Assembly (NCBI GenBank): GCA_012845835.1 | Contig: JABAKD010000023.1 | Span: forward strand, 11,440,427 to 11,504,426 | Origin: Undaria pinnatifida | Lineage: Eukaryota; Sar; Phaeophyceae; Laminariales; Alariaceae | DNA: 64,000 bases | Reading direction: 5' to 3' | Shown here: in pieces, positions 10,454 to 19,979 of the stretch | Layout: every line of letters starts with the position of its first letter | Numbering within the stretch: position 1 is the stretch's first letter | Position numbers and translations under genes: made by a program | Notes under the pieces: model-generated | What the model was told of the DNA's origin: nothing | What the model saw: the letters and a program-made list of their open reading frames with translations, nothing else | The model's database searches: none

Positions 10454-10855
10454 TGTTGCCGAAAGAAAGCGTTTGCTAAATTATATGCGATTGTACACGT
10501 TCAAAATGGGAAACTATATGTTGGACGTACCATTCAGAATCCGTACGTAAGATTTCAGCAACATATGAGGACGGACGATCCTCTGGGCAAGGCAATGTTA
10601 TCGGATGACTCAAATTTGTAGTCTTAATTCTCGAAGTACTTCCAAAATTGTTCCCTTGCCAAGTGAATAATGTGATAAATTCATGGCATTGGAGAAAAAG
10701 AGAAAACGCATGGATTCATAAGCTAAACTCATATCGCAACGGGTACAACACACGTAGAGAAATAGTTAAACCACAACCACCGGAGATACCATCACATGGC
10801 TTTGGTATTAGACCAATAAAACGATCGCGCATGAAGAACGCATTTCAAAAGTGAA
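10454..10855 (+). pseudogene. GIY-YIG endonuclease domain of the Penelope-like element
   Basis: The first strand reads YAIVHV (GIY-equivalent) and the second KLYVGRT (YIG-equivalent, with the usual following Arg). Conserved R and QH follow about 10 residues later. A TAG near 10,619 and a TAA just after interrupt the frame; the C-terminal part (REN-W-HKL-x6-GYN-x-R) resumes in a neighbouring frame before a stop near 10,852. The domain would nick target DNA in an active element. The start codon is not identifiable. Confidence 0.75.
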
Positions 10856-12285
10856 TGGGGGTTTTCAAGGGAAGAGGATGTTCTTGTCTAGGAACTGGAA
10901 ACAAAGGCTTATTTATCTGGCTGGACTTGTTAATCACAGACCACGCCTAGTACATTCCCACATCTCAAAACTAGCCCCCTAAACGTAAGACGCATGACTA
11001 AGTATGTAGGACAAGAGGGAGTTCCTGGAAACATGAGGGAGGCTTTCAAAATTCTGAGACAACACTTTCTAAAGTCGTTCCCACCACCAGAAGTGAAAAA
11101 ACATAAAATTCCTAAACTAATCGTTTTAGGATATACCAGTGAAATAGCAAACGTACTTCTCTTACAGGGATTACTTATGCGTCAAGTATATATATTAACC
11201 CATATTCCCCCTCTATGTCAGGAATTTCGAGACATTATTGTTAAATCACTTCCGTGTTTAAAAGTTCGGGGAAACATTGGACAGAACGTTTTTGAACTTC
11301 ACAGTTGTGAGACGTGATGTTGAACAAAACTACACGTGTATCTGTGATGACAAAAACTGGTCTGAATATACTGTATGCATCCAAGATTAATCTAGATGTG
11401 TGTTGACCACTGACGTATCTTGTTTGAGAGATAAGGATACCGAAGCAGTATTGAAACTACAAGCAGGTTTTAGACCCAGATTATGCCCCGGAAATAGAAC
11501 ACATATCGTTTTTAGAATATTTATTAGACACAATGGATAAATATGTGTTGAGTATTTGTGTAGAACTAGGAGTTAACTATGTTGATCTCACAGACTGGAC
11601 TAATGCCTAATACAATGAAAAAAAGAGATGCCTGGAATATGTAGAAGAAAAAGGACAAGCACACCCTACCACGGGCAACATATATTTTTTTGCAGCTAAT
11701 AAAGCTTTAAAACAGGCAAAAAATAATTAGTCATCACAAAAGTGATAAAAGCAGCGAACTGCTTGTGTATCATGTGTAAAGCTTGCTATAAAAAGGTAGT
11801 GATGCAGGAGTTAGATAGTCTAGGATATAAACGAGCGGAAGGAGATAACTTAGGGACGAAAATGGACATTTTACTGAACGGCAACATAAATATCTACATA
11901 AAGAATGCTTGCCAATTCCAAATGTATGTGTAGCACTAACAATATTAATAGATGAGTCAGACAAGATTCTGGAAAAATCTACTAAACTACCCGTAAGATA
12001 TCTCATGCCCAAATTGCGTGAAGCAAAACCAGCTTTTAGGGGCATTACATCATGTTGTGGAACTATCACCGAAGGCATGGCGAAGATAGCTAATGCAATT
12101 TTGGTGGGAATTAGGCCTGTATTATACGCAATATGGCGCAAAAAATGCCTGCGTATTGGTATTGTAAAAAGGAATGTTGGATCACCTCTGGAGGGAGCGA
12201 CATTGTTGAACTAATGCGTGACATGGATAAAAAGTCAGCTTCAGTGGCCCCAATTGGTGAAAATAAATTACCTCACCAGTTAGAA

Positions 12286-13010
12286 ACGTTTGATTTTGTA
12301 GCAATGTATCCTAATATCCCAGTTTCGTGCATGAAAAGAGTTATGAAAGAACTCTTGGAACTGGTATTCACGTATGAACAAGTAATTTATGGATATAAAA
12401 TCCATATACGTGAAATTCGGGTACAAAAATGACGAGGTGACACCTAAAGTAAACGAGGTACATTGGTCTGAACCTTCTCCAGTTGAAGTGTCTGCAGATC
12501 CCGAAAATAAACGGGAATGGATAAACTTCAAACGGATAAACTTCGTTCTAAATGAAGGTTTTGTACAATTTGGATCAAATATATATAAACAATCGTCCGG
12601 GATATTCATGGTAACTTCTCCTGCACCGGATTAAACGAACGATCTTGCACTTATGCATGAGTTCAATTCTCAAAAGTTATTACAGATGAATTTGAACATG
12701 CGAAGAACAATGGTAATGAACCCCTGTATCCGCATACAAAAAAAGAACAGTATGCAAAACGGAGAGGTTTATTGATGATATTGTTAGTTTCACTAGGATC
12801 ACAGAGCAATAATACAAAGTTTGAACAAATTGTTAAACAAGACAAGAACATATATGGTGGAATGTACCCGGTGTATGTTGACGACGGAGAAGAAATACAT
12901 AAACCTGTATCTATTGTCAAGGAACAAGCACGTAGCACAGTACATTTCCTGAATATGGAGATTTTACAAAGTACGCCTGGGGTTTCGCAAATTAAGATAT
13001 ATGATAATAG
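12286..13010 (+). pseudogene. Reverse transcriptase core motifs of the Penelope-like element
   Basis: Contains the first catalytic motif region (TFDFVAMYPNIP), the template-binding-type stretch around GIFM (expected GxPMG), and RFIDDI holding the paired aspartates (12,774-12,779). Downstream readings match the thumb region of Penelope-like enzymes. At least two frame changes occur between 12,430 and 12,790, so the motifs are spread over all three frames. Confidence 0.75.
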
Positions 13011-13225
13011 AGAAGATGTATGAAAAACGAGACCACACGGGAACGTTGGAGGATTACCGAAAATATCCTCCTATAGAAAACAGATTGTCTAATAGTTCTA
13101 CGTACGCCACCCTCCATTGCCAGATGTAGATTTGCGGTTAGATGTTCAGAAATTGAATTTCCAAAACGCGGCAGCAAAACTAATGAAGGATATGATTGAT
13201 AATAGGAAATATGTATCATTGTGAT

Positions 13226-13559
13226 TTTTTTTTTCCTTCGGGCACATCTCTTCGTGCTCGCACCTTTGTCCCAAACGTGGGGTGGGGTGCCCACAATTCG
13301 ACCGTCGGGCTCACGTTGCCGGAGGTTTGAGCGCGATCTGTGCAGTGTGTCGCGCGTGGCAAGCCTCTAAAACCTATTTGGCCTTGGGCACACTTAAGGC
13401 TAATGCCCGGGTTTCCGCAACATCCCCGAGGGTTGAGTTTCTGCATCCCCTATCCCCGCGTACGCACGTAAGATTTGGATGCAAACCGGGCTTTTCTGCT
13501 CGTAGAGGGCACACGTTTCATTCCCTCTTTTTGCACAGGGCACCACGCAACGATCCTGC
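13226..13559. other. No gene recognised
   Basis: GC-rich sequence between the retroelement and the duplicated block. A 115-residue plus-strand reading is open but shows no recognisable motif. It may include the 3' untranslated region of the Penelope-like element. Confidence 0.35.
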
Positions 13560-14093
13560 CGCCGAGCAGCAGTCCAGCCCCCTAGCAGCAGCAGCCTGCA
13601 ACTCTATGCGCGTGTGGCTGCTGTTGTAGTAGCTGATTTTTTCATCGGAGCGTGGCATTTGTCACCCCACCATACCCCATCTTTCTGGTGTGCTGCCGCT
13701 TCGGGCGCATCTCCATTATTGCATGCCCATAGATCGCGCCAATTTGGTCGGTAAGATAAGAAACGTTTTGATAGTGATTAACATACTAACCCATCCTTAA
13801 ATTTACGTCCAAAGAGGCAGTTTTCTCCGTACGACATACCAAAGGGGTATTATTTTGTGTCGGAGGTTTTGCTCACGCCACAGATGACAGGTACCAAACA
13901 TGAGGACGGCACAACGCTACTATACAACACTACCGCACAGCAGCAGTAGTGGGATACATCATGTACATGTGCGTGGCGAGTCCTCGCTATGCTGAGGCGA
14001 GTTGCTTTCGTCTCCACGAGCGGACGATTTTGAATCGGACGACGATCAAAACAATCCAGCGTAATTTAGCTTGACTCTAAAAACAAAACAGCA
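13560..14093 (+). repeat. Tandem duplication, unit 1 (empty site)
   Basis: About 530 bases beginning GAGCAGCAGTCCAGCCCCC and ending near GCAGTGGATATAGGCGCTGATG. It repeats at 14,113-15,005. At the point where unit 2 carries a SINE, this unit reads GCCTGCAACTCTATGCGCG without insertion. Confidence 0.85.
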
Positions 14094-14112
14094 GTGGATA
14101 TAGGCGCTGATG

Positions 14113-15005
14113 GCACCACTTCCGCCCAGCAGCTGTCCAGCCCCCTAGCACCAGCAGCCTGCAACACTTTTTTTTTTTTTTTTTTTTTTTTTTCCGCACA
14201 CTTTTACTTTCCAGCTTCTGGACAAGCTGTGGTCACAGGTGTCATCCCTTCCCCCCCCCGGTTCTTGCCTTCAATTTTTATCGCGCATAGGGTTCAGCAA
14301 TCCCACTGCTCGTCGATTTTTTCATCGAGTGTTGCTAACTCACGCTCTCGCGCTTTCCGCAAGTCAATTTGTGCACAAGAAAAAGTCCCAACAAATTTAT
14401 ACGAGTATGCACTCGGCGGGGCTCGAACTCACGAAACTGACCTATACCAGGCTCAAAGATGACCTGATACGCCACCGGGGCGACCGGTTAGTTAGCAACA
14501 CTATGCGCGTGTGGCTGGTGTTGTAGAAGCTGATTCTTTGATCGGAGCGTGCCATTTGTCACCCCACCATACCCCATATTTCCGCTGTGCTGCCGCTTCG
14601 TGCGCATCCCCATTGCATGTCCATAGATCGCGCCATTTCGGGCGGTAGTATCGAAACTTTTTTATATTAATTAATATACCAACCCATCCTTACATTTACG
14701 TCCAGATAGACTGTACTTTTACGTACATAACAGAGGGGTTGTGTTATGGGTCGGAGATTTTGTTCACACCACAGATGACAGGGACCAGACAACATGAGGA
14801 CAGCACAACGCTACGTGTACAACCTTGCCACACAGCAGCAGCAGTAGGATACATCATGTATGTGCGCGTGGCGAGTCCTCGGTATGCTGAAGCGAGTTCC
14901 TTTCGTCTCCACGAGGAGACAATTTTGGATTGGACGACGATCAAAACAATCCAGCATAATTTTTCTTGACTCTAAAAAGCAAACAGCAGTGGATATAGAC
15001 GCTGA
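14113..15005 (+). repeat. Tandem duplication, unit 2 (SINE-filled)
   Basis: Same unit as 13,560-14,093, diverged by scattered substitutions and interrupted at 14,168-14,494 by a SINE. Shared landmarks include CATTTGTCACCCCACCATAC, CGTGGCGAGTCCTCG and GGACGACGATCAAAACAATC. No coding signal is conserved between units. Confidence 0.85.
14168..14494 (-). mobile_element. tRNA-derived SINE, family A, copy 2, with target-site duplication
   Basis: Minus-strand element. Head at about 14,488 with A box TGGCGTATCAGG (14,463-14,474) and B box GTTCGAGCC (14,420-14,428). The tail is a run of 26 T on the plus strand (14,168-14,193). It is bounded by GCAACACT at 14,161-14,168 and 14,495-14,502, an 8-base target-site duplication that overlaps the tail by one T. 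The best-preserved boxes and a clean tail make this the youngest-looking of the three copies. Confidence 0.88.
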
Positions 15006-15880
15006 TGCTGCGTGAGAAAGGGCTTCTCTGTCTCAGCGACGATAGAAGCCCTACAGTTCCTCATTCCGCGCACTCTCTGCGACGAACTGGTGGTGAAGGG
15101 GGATGATTGCCCATCCTGGCGTGTATCACTTGTCGTGGAGTTCAATAGCTGGCTCATCAAGACACGAAGAGTACCTATTCTGAAATGGCTGATTTCTATA
15201 CGATACGTACACATACGAAACAACAGTACACAAAGAAAAAACATCAAAACCACGATAGAAAGACGAGGCACGGAACAGCTGCTGGTTTTGTTTTTTTTTG
15301 CCGGTTGAACATGCATCTTTCGTCCTTTCATTTTTTACCACGCAAATTTTACTGCATAAGAGTCGCCCGTATAAAAAGACCGCATCGTACGAGTACTGGC
15401 GCTGGACACGTACTCATGGGATTACCACTTATTTACGGTTCTCCACCACGACGGAGAGCGCGAAACGTACCCGGGAGGGCGCCTCTCTACACTCCGCTTC
15501 TCGAGCTGCGGACAAGAACAAAGTTTTCACTAGCACCAGGTACATCTTATTTGCCCACAGACAGTCAGATGTTGGATGCTTGGGTTTCGTTTTTGCGTCA
15601 CTCCCTTGGACACTTCCCGGAGGGGAACCTTGCAATAGGTATAATAGAGTGAAGTTGAGGAATAAATTACACAAGTTTAAGAGTTCCTTCATCGAGACAT
15701 CACCTGTCACAAGAACTATAGGGGGAGTAAAAAAACCAAGCGTTCGTGATAAATATTGGTTTCCAGCGGAAACGGAGATTTGGAATAACATAGATCACGG
15801 AAGATAGGAACAGGAAAAAGGGATTGGATAGAAGACAGAGAATCTAAGAAACTACTGTATGTAATAATTTGAAATAATGG
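15006..15880. other. Open readings without recognisable domain
   Basis: Plus-strand readings of 98 residues (15,012-15,308) and 169 residues (15,298-15,807) are open, the latter ending in a basic region with FPAETEIWNN. Neither resembles a family I know and codon choice is not distinctive. They could be chance ORFs or pieces of an unrecognised element. Confidence 0.25.
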
Positions 15881-15884
15881 TACG

Positions 15885-16200
15885 GTCAATGGTGATCTAT
15901 GGTTGTTGATGCAACTGGCTTTATAGTTGGTATGGTTGTTGTAGTTATTGCTGTTATGATGGTGACTGTTATTACTATTGTTAATGATTTATGTTTTTTT
16001 TGGTACTTCTGTTACGTGTGATTGTCATCATCGCTATAGTGGTCCTGGTTTCATTGTTATGGTTGCGATTGTCGTTGCTTTTATGCCTGTTGGTGGTGTT
16101 CTCGTACCCATTGCTATTGTTATTGTTGTGTTATAATTGCTGTTATTGTTGTGGTTACATCTGTTGACGATGTGGTTGTTATTTGTATTTAGAAAAATGT
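15885..16200. repeat. GTT/TTG-rich low-complexity tract
   Basis: Imperfect trinucleotide composition (GTTGTT, ATTGTT, GGTTGT) over about 300 bases. From 16,200 to 16,670 only AT-rich sequence without features is seen. Confidence 0.6.
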
Positions 16201-16671
16201 AGATTTATCTAAAGGTTAACGGATGAATAAAGTTATTAAAATAAATGAGATTAAACGATTGTTAAAATACAGGAGCTTAAATGCACCCATGGTCCACTGA
16301 TGAAATATATCATACATCAAACCCCTAAAAACTATCTCCTCGTACTTGTAGCGTCTAAGTAACGAAAAATAAATCATAACATTATACAATCAAGAAAGGT
16401 ATCACCTGGTATACGCCAATAGTCCAGAGGATATTAGGGAATTATACCTGAATTTACTGCGAGGGGGACCATTGAAAACCCAAATGTCCCTCACCATTTG
16501 GTTAGGAGATACAAAATGATGCATTCCCAATATCTAAGATAAAACTCTAAATTATTTATTTCTCGCAGAACCAACCTGAAGATCGTTAAATGTATGTACT
16601 TACCAACACAACCAACCCCACGCTTGCAAAATTCAATAATAAGTAATAACATTATGACTGGTGTCTCAAAT

Positions 16672-17019
16672 TATATGCCTTTTACTGTGTAGTACGTACC
16701 CATGAAATACAGCCGTACAACGGATGATCTAGTCTTTTTGTATTTCCGTTTCGTACACAGGTACTTCAATCGAGACCATGGAAAAACAACTACACAAAAA
16801 ATGAGCAATGCACTTGTATATTCAGTCGGTATTGGTTCCTTGCTTTATATGCCTCTTACTGTGTAGTACGTGCCCATGAAATATTGCCGTAAAACGGGTG
16901 ATCTAGTCTTTTTGTATTTCCGTTTCGTACACAGGTAATTCAATCGAGACCATGAAAAAACAACTACACAAAAAATAAGCAATGCACTTGTATATTCAGT
17001 CGGTATTGGTTACTTGATT
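16672..17019 (+). repeat. 174-base near-identical tandem pair
   Basis: Unit 1 starts TATATGCCTTTTACTGTG at 16,672 and unit 2 TATATGCCTCTTACTGTG at 16,846. Both contain CTAGTCTTTTTGTATTTCCG and CTTGTATATTCAGTCGG. Only about a dozen differences are visible, so the duplication is recent relative to most repeats here. No coding capacity. Confidence 0.85.
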
Positions 17020-17029
17020 CAATCTTCAT

Positions 17030-17780
17030 TGTGTGCGGAATCAAGGCTTTGAGCTCAGCCTTTTGTGGTACAGTACCGTCCGGTAGTCACTGAGGGGAAC
17101 GAGGGAGCCTTAGTGACATGTTCAAGTGCATTGCTGAGCTGCTCACGTGCTGAAAATCTGAAAGACTTTCTTCATCTGCTACAAACATACAGGTGAACAT
17201 TTGGTGATGAAGGAGTTTAATATACGAGTGAATATAACTGAAAACAAGTGTGGTTCAAGAAAACGAGAATGACATGTCATGGATGGGATACAAGCATTCC
17301 TATTGGAGCGACCATAACGAGCCAGGAAGGACGGGATGGATTGGATATACACTGCTGCTGTGCACTGCCCATACAAGGGAAGTACCATGAGTATACCACA
17401 ACATGCTGATGATGCTAACTAGTCATGCTCACACCTCGTCGGCTCACAACTCATGCTCACAACTCGTTGGCTTTCCATGATAAGAGGTGTACTTCAAATT
17501 CATCGACTCTTCATATGACCTGACTCAGTAACCTAGTGCAATAGCCAGTGTAATTTAACAGGTGATCAAAATTTATTCCCCATGCGTTGGAATAACTTCG
17601 CATTTTTTGCATGATGACGTGACTCAAAAAATACAAATGGTACCATATGAAGATTAATATTTAGTGCGATCAGCTAATGTTGTAAACAAAAATCTTTCGT
17701 ACCAGAATTAAACCGAAACTAGTGGTACTCCCGAAGTATGCCTGTTCCCGGCCGGTATGGCGGACAAAAACAAATTGGTG
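17030..17780. other. No gene seen
   Basis: Moderate-GC sequence. A short local duplication (CTCATGCTCACAACTCGT-like words near 17,425-17,470) is the only structure noticed. Confidence 0.4.
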
Positions 17781-17783
17781 CTG

Positions 17784-18420
17784 TATCATCCTCTGTATGT
17801 AAGTACTAAAAAAACAAATTAATAACAGGGCAGAACGGCAGTGCAGCAGTACGTACGGTAATAACGGTATCATCCTCTGTATGTGAGTAATAATGAAAAA
17901 AAAAAATTAACAGGACAGCAGTACGGCAGTGCAGCAGTACGTACGGTAGAAAAGGACATAGAAGTGCAGCAGTGGGGACGGTGGTACTCCCAAGCACCAG
18001 TGGAAGGCCGGTATTTTAGGAAACAAAAAAAAAGGTTCATCTTCCACAGGACGAAAAAAGGCTCCCACGTACGGAACGGTCCACCCACCCACCACGGAAG
18101 ACGCAGTGCACCCACCACCACCCATCGACAAAACCTTTACTACATACAGCAGTACAGCAGTGCAGCAGTACGTACAGCAGTACACCTGGTACGCGGGGAG
18201 CAGTTAGTTGGTTGGTTATTGACGACCTTGCATGAAACAGGAAACAGACGGGCGGGGGGTCATTTGTTGACGATACTCGGCCATCTCGGGGAGCGAGCGA
18301 GCCGCCGTCCACCACCCACCCACCACCCACCATCCACCCACGGACCTACCCAGTACAGCAGTACAGCAATGCAGCAGTACGTAGAGCAATACATACACCT
18401 GACAGGCGAGCAGCAGCCGA
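17784..18420 (-). repeat. CTGCTGTAC / GGTGGGT dispersed repeat, inverted copy 2
   Basis: Starts with a tandem pair of about 84 bases (GTATCATCCTCTGTATGT ... GTGCAGCAGTACGTACGGTA at 17,868 and again by 17,950). It continues with CAGCAGTACAGCAGTGCAGCAG and CCACCCACCCACC tracts. GAGCGAGCGAGCCGCC (about 18,290) is the reverse complement of GGCGGCTCGCTCGCTC near 63,685, confirming that the two copies are related and inverted. Confidence 0.7.
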
Positions 18421-18429
18421 TTCGTTGGT

Positions 18430-19054
18430 TACAATGCTTTCGGGCTGGGCGGGATTTGCAATTGTTTACTATTCCCCGCCACGCCGGGGGCCAAGCGAAA
18501 AGCGCTCGCGTTGCCGATTCTGCGCACGGCGAGCGGCGACGGCTGGACGCTGCTGTGATTAGTCCTGATGTTGTGCTTGCTGTTGACGCAGGCGCGCTTG
18601 TCGTCTCGTGTCCATGGCTCTGTCCATGGCTCAAGTGGCCACAAAGCAATTCGAATGTTTACTATAGTTGAAGTCCCCAAAAAAAAAAGCGGGCAGCGAC
18701 GAAGAAAAAGCGGCGGGGGCGCAAGAGAGCCGTCCCCGGGAGGGCGATTTCCACGCTCCGCCCTCGCCGAGGTGGGGCACCGACGCCCGTTCTTCGCCGG
18801 CACGTCGTAGCGCTGCTGTGCGGATGGGACGTGGCGGCACCGCGAGGCCGCCGGAGGCCGAGTGGAGCTCGGGAGTCGCAGCTATTTTGGGGGGGGGGTG
18901 TTACAACCAAGACATTTACAAAGATCCAGAAGAAAAGGCCCGACTACGTTAGCGTATTACATAATAAGGATAATGAGAGAGCGGAAATAGGGTCATTTAT
19001 GAAAACATAATTTGTCTTCACGCGTACATGATAACTGTAGTTAAAATGTTAAGG
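18430..19054. other. GC-rich stretch, coding status unclear
   Basis: The 18,450-18,890 part is GC-rich with open readings on both strands (for example a basic, proline-rich 94-residue plus-strand reading to 18,952). None has an ATG in a good context or a recognised domain. It could be a degenerate exon; I would not call a gene. Confidence 0.3.
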
Positions 19055-19110
19055 GTGACAGCGTATCAATTTGGAACCGTGGGTTCGAGTCTCATAGACT
19101 CTCTTCTTTT
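19055..19110 (+). repeat. tRNA-like 3' half with T run, copy 1
   Basis: The 35 bases from GTGACAGCGTATCAATTTGG onward to TTCGAG are identical to those at 23,951-23,985. The B-box-like GGTTCGAG is retained, but the T-arm stem is damaged here (GTGGG opposite CTCAT). T-rich sequence follows. Confidence 0.6.
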
Positions 19111-19203
19111 TCTTTCTTTCTTCAGGGTGGGACTCTTACATGATATCTGTTGCATCACGTCTACTGTCTTCATACTTCCGACGCATACCAAAACCCGCCA
19201 TTA

Positions 19204-19969
19204 GGCCATTTCTTATACAGTCGGATTTGGCAGTCGAAAACGGCGTTTTTCGACTGGAGCCCAAATGGGGCTTTCTTAAAAGTCGAAAAAGGGCTTTTTC
19301 GACTGAGAATTCCGACTGGCGGATCCAGTAGAAAAACTCGGCGTTTTCGACTGGATCGTTCAGTCGACAAACTCAGTCGAAATAATTTTACGCGTGTTTT
19401 TTGAACCGATCACATCGCACATCCCACCACCGAACACACACGCACACGGCCATACACCCATGCCAGGTACCACACAGCAGTATCATCCAAGAGATGACGC
19501 TGGCTTAGCTATCATTGCTGTTTGTTGCTTCTAGCAGCAAGTCAGCGTGGCGCATTCCTAGTTCCGCTCGCCATCAGCGTGTGTCACACGACAGCAGCAG
19601 CGCGCGGTATCGATCCCATGCTGCCAACAACGGCTGCGCCTGCTGTAGCTTTGGCGGCTCTCGGCTAAGTGAAACTCCACGAAAGTAGCTTTGGCGGCTT
19701 TCGGCTAAGCCCAAAGCCACCAACTCGTTGGGCCGAGGGTTCGTCGAGCCGTTGCTCGCGGAGAAAGCGCGAATAACAGAGCTGTCAACCGATTTCGACC
19801 GCCGTACAGCAGTACTTCCTCACACCAACCGCCTCTAGGAAGAGCACAAAAACTATAAAATCGACTCGACTGACGATAAGAATAAGGACCAAAAGAATCC
19901 AGTCGCAGAAAAATGCAGTCGAAAAGGGCCGTTTTCGACTGGCGGAATCCAACTGTGTGAGAAATGGCC
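19204..19969. mobile_element. 766-bp MITE with 45-base inverted ends and TTA target sites
   Basis: The left end reads GGCCATTTCTTATACAG and the right end, inverted, GGCCATTTCTCACACAG. Similarity extends about 45 bases inward through GTCGAAAACGGC. TTA flanks both ends (19,201-19,203; 19,970-19,972), the trinucleotide duplication typical of PIF/Harbinger and related elements. The interior has no transposase reading. Several CAGTCGAAAA...TTTTCGACTG palindromes lie near both ends. Confidence 0.8.
19231..19304. repeat. CAGTCGAAAA hairpin cluster at the MITE left end
   Basis: Two adjacent palindromes: CAGTCGAAAA(CGGCG)TTTTTCGACTG (19,231-19,256) and AGTCGAAAAAG(G)GCTTTTTCGACT (19,281-19,304). A third copy is at 19,916-19,941 near the right end. 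Repeated identical hairpins are unusual for a simple TIR and may be binding sites. Confidence 0.75.
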
Positions 19970-19979
19970 TTAGACAATA

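Larger units (their letters stand above)
10454..13225 (+). pseudogene. Penelope-like retroelement, N-terminal GIY-YIG then reverse transcriptase
   Basis: The readable coding order is nuclease first, RT second. The GIY-YIG part begins LYAIVHVQNGKLYVGRT (10,481-10,531) with a downstream R-xx-QH, and ends with WIHKLNSYRNGYN around 10,710-10,750. The RT region follows in broken frames. It has the Penelope-like N-terminal reading TTDVSCLRDKD (about 11,400), DKAAN-like KAANCLCIMCKACY (about 11,750), a PKL stretch (about 12,010), TFDFVAMYPNIP (12,286-12,321), NIYKQSSGIFM (about 12,580), the catalytic RFIDDI (12,765-12,782) and VHFLNMEI with IYDNR (about 12,940-13,010). It ends about 13,225 with no C-terminal nuclease. 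Many stops and frameshifts make it non-functional. N-terminal GIY-YIG is known from the Naiad/Chlamys branch of Penelope-like elements, and this fits that branch by order alone. Confidence 0.8.

Noticed and set aside
12872-12883. YVDD string in the Penelope-like region as the catalytic RT motif
   Set aside because: It lies in the downstream thumb-like region (IYGG-YPVYVDDGEE). The true catalytic motif is RFIDDI at 12,765-12,782 in another frame, placed correctly between GIFM and the VHFLNMEI stretch.
15298-15807. 169-residue ORF as a gene
   Set aside because: No recognisable motif, no codon bias, and the neighbouring sequence is repeat-derived. Left as unassigned.
18430-18960. GC-rich ORF as a host gene
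   Set aside because: Both strands are open because of composition, there is no good ATG context, and no domain was recognised.
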